Positions 1 to 9,213 of a DNA stretch of 64,000 nucleotides are shown piece after piece. Source of the DNA: Virgibacillus sp. MSJ-26 (GTDB taxonomy: Bacteria > Bacillota > Bacilli > Bacillales > Amphibacillaceae); assembly GCF_018918075.1 (NCBI RefSeq), contig NZ_JAHLPW010000003.1:1-64000 (forward strand), read 5' to 3'. Position numbers and translations under genes: made by a program. Position 1 is the stretch's first letter, and the number at the start of each line of letters is the position of its first letter. Below the pieces are notes generated by a model that had not been told where the DNA came from, did no database searches, and saw nothing but the letters and a program-made list of their open reading frames with translations.

Positions 1-572
1 GTTTTCAACAGAACTTAGACGGACTAGCCCCACTGGAATATACAGAGCTATCCGCCTAATTGTTTATCTTTTTATTTATACTGTCTACTTGACAGGGGTC
101 GGTTCACTTTCCGTGGGCGGCTGATGAGTCTCCGCGTACTTCCTTCGCTTATAATTGCTTACTTTCACGACAAGAAGAAGTCTGTAATACTTAATCATTG
201 GGTGAATGTCTAATCATAAATCGTATAGTCTACAGTAGCGTAGGCAGAATACGTAGACTCCTATGGGAAAAGCAAATGGTCTTCGATGGGACGAACAATA
301 GTGCAGTCCCACGAGTCTGAAGACCCCGGAAGAAGCGTTCTTTGCTTCTGAGGAGGCTGAAGTGGGAAGAATGAACCCCAATTCTTCCTGGCCCATGGAA
401 AGCGAAGTATTCTGCCGGCGCGAGGTCAGGCACTCAATTTGCTAGAATTAAAAGGTTCACATATTTAATTGTCACTACACGTCGCATTTTATATCCACTA
501 CATCATATAAAGCCTAAAAACTAGAAATTAATGTACACGGATTCACTCTATGTGTTTTGGCAAAAGTAATGT
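1..572. other. gene-free left edge with decayed repeats
   Basis: I see no convincing gene here. The two short minus-strand frames between 214 and 433 lack ribosome binding sites and overlap a dispersed repeat (237-410), so I treat them as chance frames. A second half-element lies near 105-150: a CTTTCCGTGGGC block followed by GAGTCTCC. The stretch from about 430 to 572 is AT-rich and lies downstream of yhaM, which reads leftward into it. No clear rho-independent terminator for yhaM was found. Confidence 0.5.
237..410 (-). repeat. dispersed intergenic repeat, copy A (degenerate)
   Basis: Read on the minus strand this shows an ordered set of short blocks: CGCTTTCC, AGCCTCCT, GGGGTCT, AGGAGTCT and CCTACGCT. 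The same blocks occur in the same order on the plus strand at 63148-63339. Such GC-rich, non-coding elements are common between genes in Bacillaceae, from general knowledge. I infer an old mobile or structured repeat that no longer codes for anything. Confidence 0.55.
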
Positions 573-1520
573 TTAGTTATCTTCAAAGGTTGGTTTATAA
601 AAGGAACGATTATCAAGGGCAAAGAGTTTTGGTGTGAATTCGCCCGGTTTAACTTTGTCAAGGGCTCTGTTTAACATGTTCATTTTTGCATCGATTAAAT
701 CGATAAAATGTAGTATTTCTGCTTCACGAACGAGAGGCGGTTTTGGACTTCCCCACTCTGCTTTACCGTGATGACTTAAGACCAGATGCTGCAGGATTAA
801 GACTTCCTCACCTTCAATACTTAACTCTTTAGCAACATAACCTATTTCTTCAACCATCATCGGAATATGACCTAAAAGCTTCCCTTCCAATGTATAGCTC
901 GTCGTCACTACGCCTGACAACTCTTTTAGCTTTCCTATATCATGCAAAATAACTCCTGCATACAATAAATCCTTATTTATATCAGGGTACAGTTTATGTA
1001 GTTCTTTTGCTATAGCAAGCATACTGACAACATGATGAGCTAACCCCGAAACATATTCATGATGATTCCGGGAGGCAGCCGGATATGTTAGTAGGTCATC
1101 TTGATATTTTTTGATGAACGCACGGACAATTCTTTGTAAAGATGGATTTTCCATTTCAAAGATAGCCTCAGTTATTTTTTCCATTAAGATATCTCGAGTG
1201 ACAGGTGCTTTTTCTATAAAATCAGATACATGGACACCATCTGTTGATTGTGCTGGTCGAATGGTCCCAATTCTCATTTGAGGCTTACCACGGAATTCAT
1301 TAAGATTTCCAGTAATCCTAATTATTTGCTCAGGTATAAACAAAGATTCGTCTTCCTTTGTAATATCCCATAATTTAGCTTCAATCTCTCCTGTTGCATC
1401 ACGCAATATTAGTGTTAAAAAAGGCTTACCATTACTTGCTACTCCCCTGGTGGCATCTTTAATTAACACAAAGTCGTCAAATGGATCCCCTACTTGATGA
1501 TTGGCTATCCCTTTTTTCAT
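573..1520 (-). CDS. yhaM: 3'-5' exoribonuclease YhaM
   Basis: Predicted 315-residue exoribonuclease that trims RNA and single-stranded DNA from the 3' end, as known for B. subtilis YhaM (about 314 residues). The N-terminal part (about 15-90) fits an OB-fold nucleic-acid binding domain. The centre carries an HD-type metal site: HHEY near 150, then ILHDIGKL near 190. The start is an ATG preceded by GGGAGGA. It is the last gene of a minus-strand operon with yhaO, yhaN and a GbsR-like gene, 63 bp after the latter. The neighbourhood agrees with yhaM-yhaN-yhaO of Bacillus. Confidence 0.93.
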   Translation of the reverse strand: MKKGIANHQVGDPFDDFVLIKDATRGVASNGKPFLTLILRDATGEIEAKLWDITKEDESLFIPEQIIRITGNLNEFRGKPQMRIGTIRPAQSTDGVHVSDFIEKAPVTRDILMEKITEAIFEMENPSLQRIVRAFIKKYQDDLLTYPAASRNHHEYVSGLAHHVVSMLAIAKELHKLYPDINKDLLYAGVILHDIGKLKELSGVVTTSYTLEGKLLGHIPMMVEEIGYVAKELSIEGEEVLILQHLVLSHHGKAEWGSPKPPLVREAEILHFIDLIDAKMNMLNRALDKVKPGEFTPKLFALDNRSFYKPTFEDN

Positions 1521-1583
1521 TCCATTTTCCTCCCATTCATACCCACTTAATATTTACTTTCATCTGTTTAATAATTTTAATTT

Positions 1584-2168
1584 CTATTTCCCTTTATCTG
1601 TATCTGGTTCCACTTTAGGAATATAGTTGAAAATTTCTCCCGTCTCTACCACTGTAATAAATTTCATTAACCATTTATAGTAGTTTTTTGAATAATTTAA
1701 TCGTTCAATAGTTTTGCTGATTTTATTTTTCAATTCTTGGCTGTTTGTCTTTGTTTGCAATTCTTCTAAACTATCTATTGCTTGGTTGGCTTCTTCAATA
1801 TTTGATTCTGTATGTTGGCGCCAACGATCTCCAAACAATGACGTGAAAGATTTGTACCAGTCTTCATCTGATTGATATAAATCTTTCCGGACGCCTTTTT
1901 TAAAAGTAGATTCAACCATATTCATCTCAGATAATGTGCGAACCCCTGTGGACATGCTTGTCTTACTCATCTCTAAAGCGTCACGCATATCATCTAGCGT
2001 CATAGGTTCTTCCGAGAAATAAATGGCACCATACAGTCTTCCGATGGAAGGTGTCACACCATATAATGTCATATTTTTTGCAATTACTTGGATAAATCGT
2101 TCAATTGTTTCCTCATGTTTTTTCCATTCTACTAAATCTTTTTCTGTTGACAGTGGAGTCACCTCCAA
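1584..2168 (-). CDS. GbsR/MarR-type transcriptional regulator
   Basis: A 194-residue protein resembling the GbsR family, whose B. subtilis members GbsR and OpcR control glycine betaine synthesis and uptake. A winged-helix segment lies near residues 40-95 (YGVTPSIGRLYGAIYF, then SKTSMSTGVRTL), followed by a helical C-terminal half. It sits between yhaN (21 bp upstream) and yhaM in the same orientation, so it is probably co-transcribed with them, an unexpected place. The start is uncertain: the TTG used here overlaps a strong GGAGGT, so a codon a few residues in, even CTG, may be the true start. A role in controlling the opuA operon at 31.7-34.8 kb is inference only. Confidence 0.8.
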   Translation of the reverse strand: MEVTPLSTEKDLVEWKKHEETIERFIQVIAKNMTLYGVTPSIGRLYGAIYFSEEPMTLDDMRDALEMSKTSMSTGVRTLSEMNMVESTFKKGVRKDLYQSDEDWYKSFTSLFGDRWRQHTESNIEEANQAIDSLEELQTKTNSQELKNKISKTIERLNYSKNYYKWLMKFITVVETGEIFNYIPKVEPDTDKGK

Positions 2169-2189
2169 AATAGATTGATTGCCTTTTAT

Positions 2190-5159
2190 TTAAACATGTG
2201 AAACATTTTTATTCAAATCTATAATATTAGCATTTCGAAAATTACGGACAACTTCTTCCTTACATGTGAAAATAATAAATTGTTGTTGTTTAGATTGCCT
2301 TTGTAATATTTCCATAATCCGTTTCATACGTACCCCGTCAAAATGAACGAATGCATCATCAATAATAAAAGGAAATTGATGTTTCCGATTCATAGTTTCG
2401 CTAATGGCAAGCCTAAGCGAAACATACAATTGATTTATTGTTCCTTGTGAAAGTTCATCCACGGTATAGCGAAGTGTGTCACGAGCTTCGACCAAAAATG
2501 GTTTGTTTTTTTCAGGTGTGTAAATTTGTGTATATTGATTGTTTGTCAATTCTTTAAAATAGACAGTCGTAAGATCAATGACCTGGTATAAATATTTATC
2601 ACGATATCGCCATTTCGTTTTAGTAAGTACTTCTTTAGCTGTTTTAAGAACCGCCCATTGTTTGGCTATATCACTTAATGATCCTTTTTCAACATCGATG
2701 CGGTACATCAACTCTGAGTATGTTTCCGATTTTTCTATTTTTGTCAACTCGGCATGGATATCCGCTATTTTCTGGCGCACTTTATCAAGTTGCTCTTCAG
2801 TGTGTTTAAGGCTCGTTTTTATATCTTTTATTTCAAATTCCAGTTCACTTTGATTTGGTATATCATTTATTAAATTAGCCCATTCATCCTTTGTAAATAT
2901 GGTTGAAAATTGTTCTCTAATTTTGTCTATTGAAGTTTCTAACTGCTGACCTTTTTGTATATTCGCTGCTTTTTTATAGTATGATTCCTCATCAGAAACA
3001 CCGGCAACATTATACAGAGATTTCTTTTCCTGTCTATATGTTTCTTGGTCTTGAAGTAATTGATGTTGCCGATTTTTATTTTCACATATTAATTCATTAA
3101 GCTGAACCACACGTGTTTTCTTTCTATCTATAGATAGATGCCATTGCTCAATTACAGCGAATTGTTGTTCTACTGTCTGAGTGGAATTTTGTGTGGTTTC
3201 TTCCAAAATTAAAGTATTAATTTCATTCTTATTTGTGAGTTGTTTCTGATTTAACGTCTTAAATTCACTCTCCAACTCCTGTTTTTGCTGACGGAGACGA
3301 ATCAGGTTTTTTAACCTATGATAAAGATCTGACCAAAAATTAATTTCAACTTTACTCAAATAAGGATGCAAGTCATCTTGTTCCTTGATTTGCTCTTGTA
3401 GGCGGTCATTCCTGTAATGCCATGCTTTCATCTTTTCATCATATTGTATAGATTGAATATCATTATTCCTTAATTGATCACGAATAGCTTTTTCATCACG
3501 TTTCCATTCATCATCCTGTGCAAGCAATCGTTTCGCTTTTTCTTGCTCGTCTTCTGTATAAGATGAGGTTTGTATATCATAGGTTGAGGTTGGTTTTAAT
3601 TTTTCTAAGTTTTTTATTGACAAATATCCCCACCCCCAAAAAATTATACCAACTACAAAACTTATGATTGCTGAGTTTATGAAAAGATTTACATTCGTTA
3701 TAAAATATAGGATTAAAAGAGATATGGCGAGAATCATACCTCCACCTAACACAGATTGGTGGCCTTTTTGCATCCTACTTTTGTTCTTTTCCCAATCCTT
3801 CTGTGACTTTTTTGCATCTTGATTAAATTTATGAAATAGTTCATTTTCATTAAAGGCTTCGATTTTTGTTTCTATATTTTGTCTCTCTGTTTTTGTTAAT
3901 TGCTTTTCTTGAGCCGCAACCAACTCTTTTTGAAGATATGACTGCTTACTCGAAGCAATTTGTATTTCTTCAGCTAGTTGTTCTTTTTCTAATTTTAGCT
4001 GAGAAGCTGTGTCTTTTAATTCATTCCACGTTTTTTCTGTATGAAATGGAAGTTCTATAGTATGAAGGTCGTCAAGCTGGATACCTATATTTAGTTCGTT
4101 CAATGCATTGGTTATTTCCAAATCGAGTGAATTCATAGTTTTGGTTAACTTCTTTAACGTCTGTTGGTTATTAAAATAAACGGATTTCAAGTCTAAGACT
4201 TTTTTAAATTCATTTATACTAGGTGCCTGTTTTAATTCACCTTCCAGTTGACTTTTTTCCGTTAAATATTTATCTTCGTCAGTCTTTAAAATAGATAATT
4301 CACTAATCAAAGGAAGTTCATTTGCCTTTAAATCCTTTAAACGTTCCATTCCATCTTGTGGAAACGAACGATCTGTGGGTAACAGCTTGAGTTCATTTAT
4401 ATATTTTTTATATTCATGTGCATATGGTAAAACCTGCATCTGTTTTTCTAATTTGTTAGCTTGTTGTTTTTTTATTTGTAGTTTTGTCTGCAACTGAACT
4501 TTTTCTTTTTCCAATTGCTGCAAATTATTTACTTTTTCATGATATGTATTTTCTTCTTTTTTATATTCTTCAGCACTCATGGTTAGTTGATTTAGTTTGG
4601 AAATTTGTTCATTAATCATAGGTTTGGTACCATGAGGCTTAAACAATTCACCAATTTTAGCATCAAGCTGTTTTTCAAGCGTATGGATGCGTGTGGAACC
4701 TGTGAGTCCAATACCTAATAAAATATCCCCTACATCTTCTTGCTTCATGTTTTGAATGTCTGATAAGTCATTGGCATCAAATGAATAAATTGATTTGTAC
4801 GTATTCTGAGTTAGACCGTTGAGCTGTTCACTAAGCCAATTTTCATCGTGCTCTAAACCATCTTCCGTGTAGCAAACCGCCGCACCATTTCGAGTATTAT
4901 CTAGTCTTTCAATTATTATATTCCCTGTTTTAGGGTGTGATAATAGTAGTCTTCCGCCCATTTTACTGCTTGTTTTTGGTCGATAAAACATCCGTTGTTT
5001 TGGTGGTAAGCCGAATAATATAAAGAGTATAAAGCGTTGAAGAGTTGATTTACCCGATTCATTTTTCCCAAAAACACAGACAGGTGAACCACTGGGAAAT
5101 TTTAGTGTGTAATCCACCCATTTACCAAAACCATATATTTTCGCTTCAAGTATTCTCAC
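2190..5159 (-). CDS. yhaN: SbcC-like AAA ATPase YhaN
   Basis: About 989 residues, an SMC/Rad50/SbcC-type ATPase that probably pairs with YhaO in DNA end processing. The N-terminus has a Walker A motif, GKNESGKST. The middle is long, Lys/Glu/Gln-rich coiled coil, interrupted near residues 475-515 by two hydrophobic stretches that could be membrane segments, as in YhaN. The C-terminus has an ABC-type signature (ELSQGT) and a Walker B (FIIDDAFVHFD). I chose the GTG at 5159, about 8 nt after GGGAG; an upstream GTG at 5168 overlaps the yhaO stop and leaves no room for a Shine-Dalgarno site. Translation is probably coupled to yhaO. Confidence 0.88.
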   Translation of the reverse strand: MRILEAKIYGFGKWVDYTLKFPSGSPVCVFGKNESGKSTLQRFILFILFGLPPKQRMFYRPKTSSKMGGRLLLSHPKTGNIIIERLDNTRNGAAVCYTEDGLEHDENWLSEQLNGLTQNTYKSIYSFDANDLSDIQNMKQEDVGDILLGIGLTGSTRIHTLEKQLDAKIGELFKPHGTKPMINEQISKLNQLTMSAEEYKKEENTYHEKVNNLQQLEKEKVQLQTKLQIKKQQANKLEKQMQVLPYAHEYKKYINELKLLPTDRSFPQDGMERLKDLKANELPLISELSILKTDEDKYLTEKSQLEGELKQAPSINEFKKVLDLKSVYFNNQQTLKKLTKTMNSLDLEITNALNELNIGIQLDDLHTIELPFHTEKTWNELKDTASQLKLEKEQLAEEIQIASSKQSYLQKELVAAQEKQLTKTERQNIETKIEAFNENELFHKFNQDAKKSQKDWEKNKSRMQKGHQSVLGGGMILAISLLILYFITNVNLFINSAIISFVVGIIFWGWGYLSIKNLEKLKPTSTYDIQTSSYTEDEQEKAKRLLAQDDEWKRDEKAIRDQLRNNDIQSIQYDEKMKAWHYRNDRLQEQIKEQDDLHPYLSKVEINFWSDLYHRLKNLIRLRQQKQELESEFKTLNQKQLTNKNEINTLILEETTQNSTQTVEQQFAVIEQWHLSIDRKKTRVVQLNELICENKNRQHQLLQDQETYRQEKKSLYNVAGVSDEESYYKKAANIQKGQQLETSIDKIREQFSTIFTKDEWANLINDIPNQSELEFEIKDIKTSLKHTEEQLDKVRQKIADIHAELTKIEKSETYSELMYRIDVEKGSLSDIAKQWAVLKTAKEVLTKTKWRYRDKYLYQVIDLTTVYFKELTNNQYTQIYTPEKNKPFLVEARDTLRYTVDELSQGTINQLYVSLRLAISETMNRKHQFPFIIDDAFVHFDGVRMKRIMEILQRQSKQQQFIIFTCKEEVVRNFRNANIIDLNKNVSHV

Positions 5160-5164
5160 ATATA

Positions 5165-6403
5165 TCACTCCCTTTGCCCATCGAGTAATCCATTCACCAA
5201 TAAAACATAGGCTTCATTTCTTATATCTTCTTTAGATTCCAACGAAAGGTTATTTAAGTATTTGCGTGCTTGACGATGTTGATATAAGTCATTTAAATAA
5301 TCATCTATCGATGAATGAGTTAATTGTGTTGCCAACTCTCCAATAAAATAATCATGCTCAAATGAGTCTTGACTTGTTTTCTGCCGTTTATTTAAGACGG
5401 TGTATCGGTAAATATAAAGCCAGTTCTTTTGATCTTTAAATAAATCATTTACAACCTCAATCAAGTCGTCCAATAAACCCGCATCATTGCTGAACGAAAA
5501 ATCCTCTTCATTTTTATTTTCGATAATGAGATAAATAAGTTGAGGTGAGTTGGTGAGCTGTTTTTCCATTTCTGTCTTTAATATCAACTCAAATTGATTA
5601 ATATCCTGATTGTCGAAAATCGCTACTTTTACTGTATTAAATAAGATGGATTGTAAAGGTATAAAAGACAAGTCGACATTCGTTTCGGATAATTTTACGT
5701 AATAACACCCCTTAGCACCAGATTCTTTTCGATGCCGTCCCTGTGTATTTCCCGGATACACAACCGGGGGACTTTGGCTTAATATATCTCGTTGATGAAT
5801 ATGACCAAGAGCCCAGTAATCAAATCCCTTACTCGTTAGTTCACTTAGTTGAAATGGTGCATATGTATCATGATCGGTATTACTAGCTAAACTTCCATGA
5901 AGCATAGCGATATGAAATGGAATCGTTTCGTCTGCAAGCTTAAATTCCGGAGTCTTATTGATCTTAATTGCTTGGTTTTCATAGCTAAATCCATATATTT
6001 TAGCCATTGGATGATCATTCTTTTTATATACCACATGGCTTACGTTTTCATCTGGAAAACAATAGACATTGTCAGGATATTTGATTTGATGAGCGTTTCC
6101 ATTAATAAAATCATGATTTCCATAAGATAAATAAACATTTATGTTATGATGTTTTAATCTTTCAAATGCATTTCTTAAATGAATTTGCGCTTTCAAACTT
6201 TTTCTTTCATTATCAAAAAGGTCGCCTGCAAGTAAAATAAAGTCAACATCTCTTTCAACAGCCACAGTGATCAGGTTGTCTAATGCTACAAATGTACTTT
6301 TTAAAACGTCAGAGAAAATACGTTCGGGGATATTTGCCAACCCTTTAAATGGACTATCCAAGTGGAGATCTGCTGCGTGAATAAAGGTGAGATTCTTATT
6401 CAA
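5165..6403 (-). CDS. yhaO: Mre11/SbcD-like DNA repair exonuclease YhaO
   Basis: A 412-residue calcineurin-type metallophosphoesterase of the Mre11/SbcD family, first gene of the operon. Metal-binding motifs appear in order: DLHLDSPF near residue 12, GDLFDNE near 61, GNHDF near 97 and GHIHQ near 200. The C-terminal part is the variable, probably ATPase-contacting region. It starts with ATG after a GGAGG-like site. The stop overlaps the start region of yhaN, as expected for a nuclease/ATPase pair. Its function as partner of YhaN is family knowledge plus adjacency. Confidence 0.9.
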   Translation of the reverse strand: MNKNLTFIHAADLHLDSPFKGLANIPERIFSDVLKSTFVALDNLITVAVERDVDFILLAGDLFDNERKSLKAQIHLRNAFERLKHHNINVYLSYGNHDFINGNAHQIKYPDNVYCFPDENVSHVVYKKNDHPMAKIYGFSYENQAIKINKTPEFKLADETIPFHIAMLHGSLASNTDHDTYAPFQLSELTSKGFDYWALGHIHQRDILSQSPPVVYPGNTQGRHRKESGAKGCYYVKLSETNVDLSFIPLQSILFNTVKVAIFDNQDINQFELILKTEMEKQLTNSPQLIYLIIENKNEEDFSFSNDAGLLDDLIEVVNDLFKDQKNWLYIYRYTVLNKRQKTSQDSFEHDYFIGELATQLTHSSIDDYLNDLYQHRQARKYLNNLSLESKEDIRNEAYVLLVNGLLDGQRE

Positions 6404-6571
6404 TTATATTCCCTCCTTTCACCTACTTTCATTGTATCAAACTCATAATGCGAATGCACGTTCGTTATCTATTTTACCAATCAATAAATGAATCGATATT
6501 AAATTGGAATATTTCTCATTATTCGATTAGAATAGATAGTAAATAGAAAAAGTTTATCTGGAGGGGATACG

Positions 6572-6757
6572 ATGAAGACGTATAATTTAACCGTTTTTGA
6601 TAAATTAGGCGAAAAACTGCTAGACGAAACATTTGAAGCTGAAAATAATGAGAAAGCTAAAGAAGTGGGAACTTCTCGTTTAAATGAAGAAGGTTATAGT
6701 GAACATACACATCGATGTGTGTCACCTGACGCTAAATTAGTTTTATTTCACAGGTAA
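6572..6757 (+). CDS. yhzD: YhzD-like small protein
   Basis: A 61-residue protein reading MKTYNLTVFDKLGEKLLDE at its start and ending in a conserved-looking LVLFHR. It resembles the uncharacterised YhzD family found next to yhaO/yhaN in Bacillus. It has a good ribosome binding site (GGAGGGG, 7 nt before ATG) and is divergent from yhaO. No signal peptide or membrane segment is visible. Function is unknown. Confidence 0.75.
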   Translation: MKTYNLTVFDKLGEKLLDETFEAENNEKAKEVGTSRLNEEGYSEHTHRCVSPDAKLVLFHR

Positions 6758-6791
6758 GGATAAAAAATTAAAAGAATATAAACATAAATAC

Positions 6792-6817
6792 AGAGGTGAC
6801 CACCGCACGTCACCTCT
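6792..6817. terminator. hairpin between yhzD-like gene and yhaR
   Basis: Perfect inverted repeat AGAGGTGAC / GTCACCTCT with an 8-base loop between two convergent genes. The T-tract is poor on both sides, so its strength as a terminator is uncertain. Confidence 0.55.
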
Positions 6818-6828
6818 AAATTGTATCA

Positions 6829-7599
6829 CTATTCTCCTTTAAATAATGGTTTTCTTTTTTCTAGAAATGCTGATACACCTTCCTGATGGTCATGTGTTTT
6901 TCCAAGTTCCCATTGCGCATGTTTTTCTTGCGCTAAGTATTCTTTTAGCACTTTTATTTTCGTAGAACGATATACTTTCTTAGTATGTAACATTGATTGA
7001 ATTGGAGAATGAAATAGCTTATCTAACAAACTTTTAGCATGATCTAAAGCATCACCATCAGTGAAAATATCAACAAGTCCAAACAATTTAGCTTCCTTAC
7101 CTTGAACTTGCTTCATGCTCCAAATAAATTGTTTAGCTTGGTGGGTTCCCATGCGCTGTTCCAACCAGAAATGGCCGCCGCCGTCAGGCACAAGGCCGAC
7201 ACCTAAAAATAGCATCCCTAACTTAGCTTCCTGATGAGCAACTACATAATCCGCCGTTAGGGCAAGACTTAAGCCTAAACCAGCTGCTGATCCATTCACT
7301 GCAGACACAATTATTTTAGGCATTTGGTATAAACGTAAAGCGATTTCACCGATTGTATCCATTACATCATCAAAGAATGATTTTTCTCTGAAGTCCTTCA
7401 TCATGTTAATGTCTCCGCCAGCACAAAATGCTTTACCTTTACCTGTTAAGATAACAATTTTATCCTCATTTTCCTCAATTGATTTCACCACTTCTAATAG
7501 CTCATGGAGCATTTCCGAATTTAAAGCATTAAAATTGTCCGGTCTATTTAAGTGAATATAAGAAACCCCTTGTTTGCGTTCATATAAAACTGTCTCCAT
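6829..7599 (-). CDS. yhaR: enoyl-CoA hydratase/isomerase family protein (YhaR-like)
   Basis: A 256-residue crotonase-fold protein. Visible features are the N-terminal LNRPDNFNALN, an oxyanion-hole segment GKGKAFCAGGDIN near residues 53-65, and SAVNGSAAGLGLSLALTADY near 100-120. The second acidic residue expected in true hydratases is not obvious: the region reads GVGLVPDGGGHF, so it may be an isomerase or a related acyl-CoA enzyme. It is transcribed alone on the minus strand, with B. subtilis yhaR in a similar neighbourhood. The natural substrate is not known. Confidence 0.85.
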   Translation of the reverse strand: METVLYERKQGVSYIHLNRPDNFNALNSEMLHELLEVVKSIEENEDKIVILTGKGKAFCAGGDINMMKDFREKSFFDDVMDTIGEIALRLYQMPKIIVSAVNGSAAGLGLSLALTADYVVAHQEAKLGMLFLGVGLVPDGGGHFWLEQRMGTHQAKQFIWSMKQVQGKEAKLFGLVDIFTDGDALDHAKSLLDKLFHSPIQSMLHTKKVYRSTKIKVLKEYLAQEKHAQWELGKTHDHQEGVSAFLEKRKPLFKGE

Positions 7600-7650
7600 T
7601 CAAATCCCCTCTTTCAAATGTCTAAATATTCTGGTATGACTTTCTAGAAA

Positions 7651-7676
7651 AAAACCCACAGTTTTGGGCTGTGAGT
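7651..7676 (-). terminator. terminator of yheA
   Basis: On the minus strand, AAC-CACAG / CTGTG-GTT pairs around a short loop and is followed by a run of seven T. It lies just after the yheA stop. Confidence 0.75.
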
Positions 7677-7686
7677 TCCCAATGTT

Positions 7687-8046
7687 TTATTGTGTTTGTT
7701 CTTCGTCGAAGCCGTATAATTCCTCGAGTGGTTTAGTTATTATGCGACTAACATCATTAATAACCAGATTTAATCGTTGCTCTTCTTCCATTAACTTGGA
7801 AATTTGTTCATGTTGTTGTACATCTTCCACAACCTGTCGAGCGTGCTCAACTTCTTCTTCAGTAATTTCTTGGCCAGTCATTTGTTTTTCTTGCAAAGCC
7901 ATTTGCGTATCACGGAATTTTTCAAACATTTTTTTTGAAATTTCATTTCCCATAACATTTTCGTAAGCCTTTTTCAGATCCTTAAATTCTTCGCTGTCTC
8001 GGATCGCCTTTTCTAATTCGTAAGCATTATCATAAATATTAGACAT
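7687..8046 (-). CDS. yheA: YlbF/YmcA-family protein YheA (UPF0342)
   Basis: A 119-residue, highly charged, almost wholly alpha-helical protein resembling YheA of the YlbF/YmcA superfamily. Segment AYELEKAIRDSEEFKDLKKA leads into a helix with FRDTQMALQEKQMTG near residues 43-57. Relatives YlbF and YmcA bind YaaT in the Y-complex that affects RNase Y and development; YheA itself has no established role. An AAGGAGG site precedes the ATG. It is a single-gene unit closed by a terminator. Confidence 0.88.
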   Translation of the reverse strand: MSNIYDNAYELEKAIRDSEEFKDLKKAYENVMGNEISKKMFEKFRDTQMALQEKQMTGQEITEEEVEHARQVVEDVQQHEQISKLMEEEQRLNLVINDVSRIITKPLEELYGFDEEQTQ

Positions 8047-8204
8047 TGTGCTTTGCCTCCTTCTAATTTCACTAACGTAACTATATCAAACGAATGAACT
8101 ATTGTATACCATTTACTTATTATCAAAATTTAAGGAAATTGTTTTTTAAACTCATGTTTCATTGCTATAATATAAAAAAAGACGCTTGAAAAAGAGGTTT
8201 TACT

Positions 8205-9098
8205 ATGTTAAATCAGCTCAAAAAAATTTTTCCATCCTTAACTTATTACACACCAGCAAACTATGAGTTAAAAGAAAATTTTATGTGGTTCAAAACGCTT
8301 GAAAATAAACTGATCGGTATACATAAAAATGAATTATCAACAAAAGAGACGTCCATTCTCTCTGCATTCCTCACACCATACGAACCTTCTTTTCCAATGA
8401 AAACAGAAAAAGAGAAAAAATGGACAGATCTCATTAATGGCAATACAGAATCTTTTGCTAAGCTTGACATGCCGTATCGTTTTGTTTACTTTAATATGCC
8501 AATTAAGCAAGTTGACCCCATTACTTTTAAGGAAGCATTAAATACTTTATTCGAACAAGAGGTTTCTATTTTATGGGAAAGTGAAAAAGAAGGAATTATC
8601 ATAGAAGAATTAGAACAGATAAGTGAAACAATATCGTATAAGCATATTATTGACATTCTCATGAGCGATCTATATGTAAAAATAAACTTCCTAGTCGGTT
8701 ATTTCCAGTCTGATACACTTAATATCCACTCTTATTATAAAAACATGAATTATGGAGGAAAAATTGCTTTTAAATCTAGTGATAAAAACGTCATAACTTA
8801 TTTTGAAGCCATTCCCTCTATTATAATGAATCAGCTTGATTTTCAATTTAAAAATAGCTTAAGTCAAAGTATACTTAAAGAATTTACAACTGATAAAGAG
8901 TTTTTCAAGATGATTAATGTCTATCTAGAATCAGATTTAAATATTTCAGTAACAGCCAAAAAGTTATATATGCACAGGAACAGTTTACAATATCGTATTG
9001 ATCAATTTAAAAAGCATACAGGAATCGATATAAGGAGTTTTCACCAAGCAATGTCTGTTTACTTAGCTTTAATTGCCGCTCATGAAATCAATGATTGA
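8205..9098 (+). CDS. PucR/CdaR-type helix-turn-helix regulator (YxkF-like)
   Basis: A 297-residue protein ending in a PucR-type HTH: LNISVTAKKLYMHRNSLQY, followed by RIDQFKKHTGIDIRSFHQA, near residues 246-285. The N-terminal 230 residues have no motif I recognise and are presumably a sensing region. It lies directly upstream of the MsmX-like gene, the arrangement known for yxkF-msmX in B. subtilis, so it may act on sugar uptake. The ATG follows an AAGAGG site. The gap to the next start is 115 bp, and no terminator is seen there. Confidence 0.75.
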   Translation: MLNQLKKIFPSLTYYTPANYELKENFMWFKTLENKLIGIHKNELSTKETSILSAFLTPYEPSFPMKTEKEKKWTDLINGNTESFAKLDMPYRFVYFNMPIKQVDPITFKEALNTLFEQEVSILWESEKEGIIIEELEQISETISYKHIIDILMSDLYVKINFLVGYFQSDTLNIHSYYKNMNYGGKIAFKSSDKNVITYFEAIPSIIMNQLDFQFKNSLSQSILKEFTTDKEFFKMINVYLESDLNISVTAKKLYMHRNSLQYRIDQFKKHTGIDIRSFHQAMSVYLALIAAHEIND

Positions 9099-9213
9099 AC
9101 AATATGCACAAATAACTATTAAATCTTCAGGCAGTATTACCATTTACCAAATGAAAACGATTTCCTATAATAAAGATAGTAAAAAAACGTTTTTAATATT
9201 TGGAGGGAATACA

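Noticed and set aside
214-433. two overlapping minus-strand frames of 60-67 residues
   Set aside because: They lie inside a dispersed repeat, have no ribosome binding site and their sequence is not protein-like.
9073-9213. N-terminal extension of the MsmX-like gene
   Set aside because: The ATG at 9214 has the only good ribosome binding site and gives the normal family length and start.
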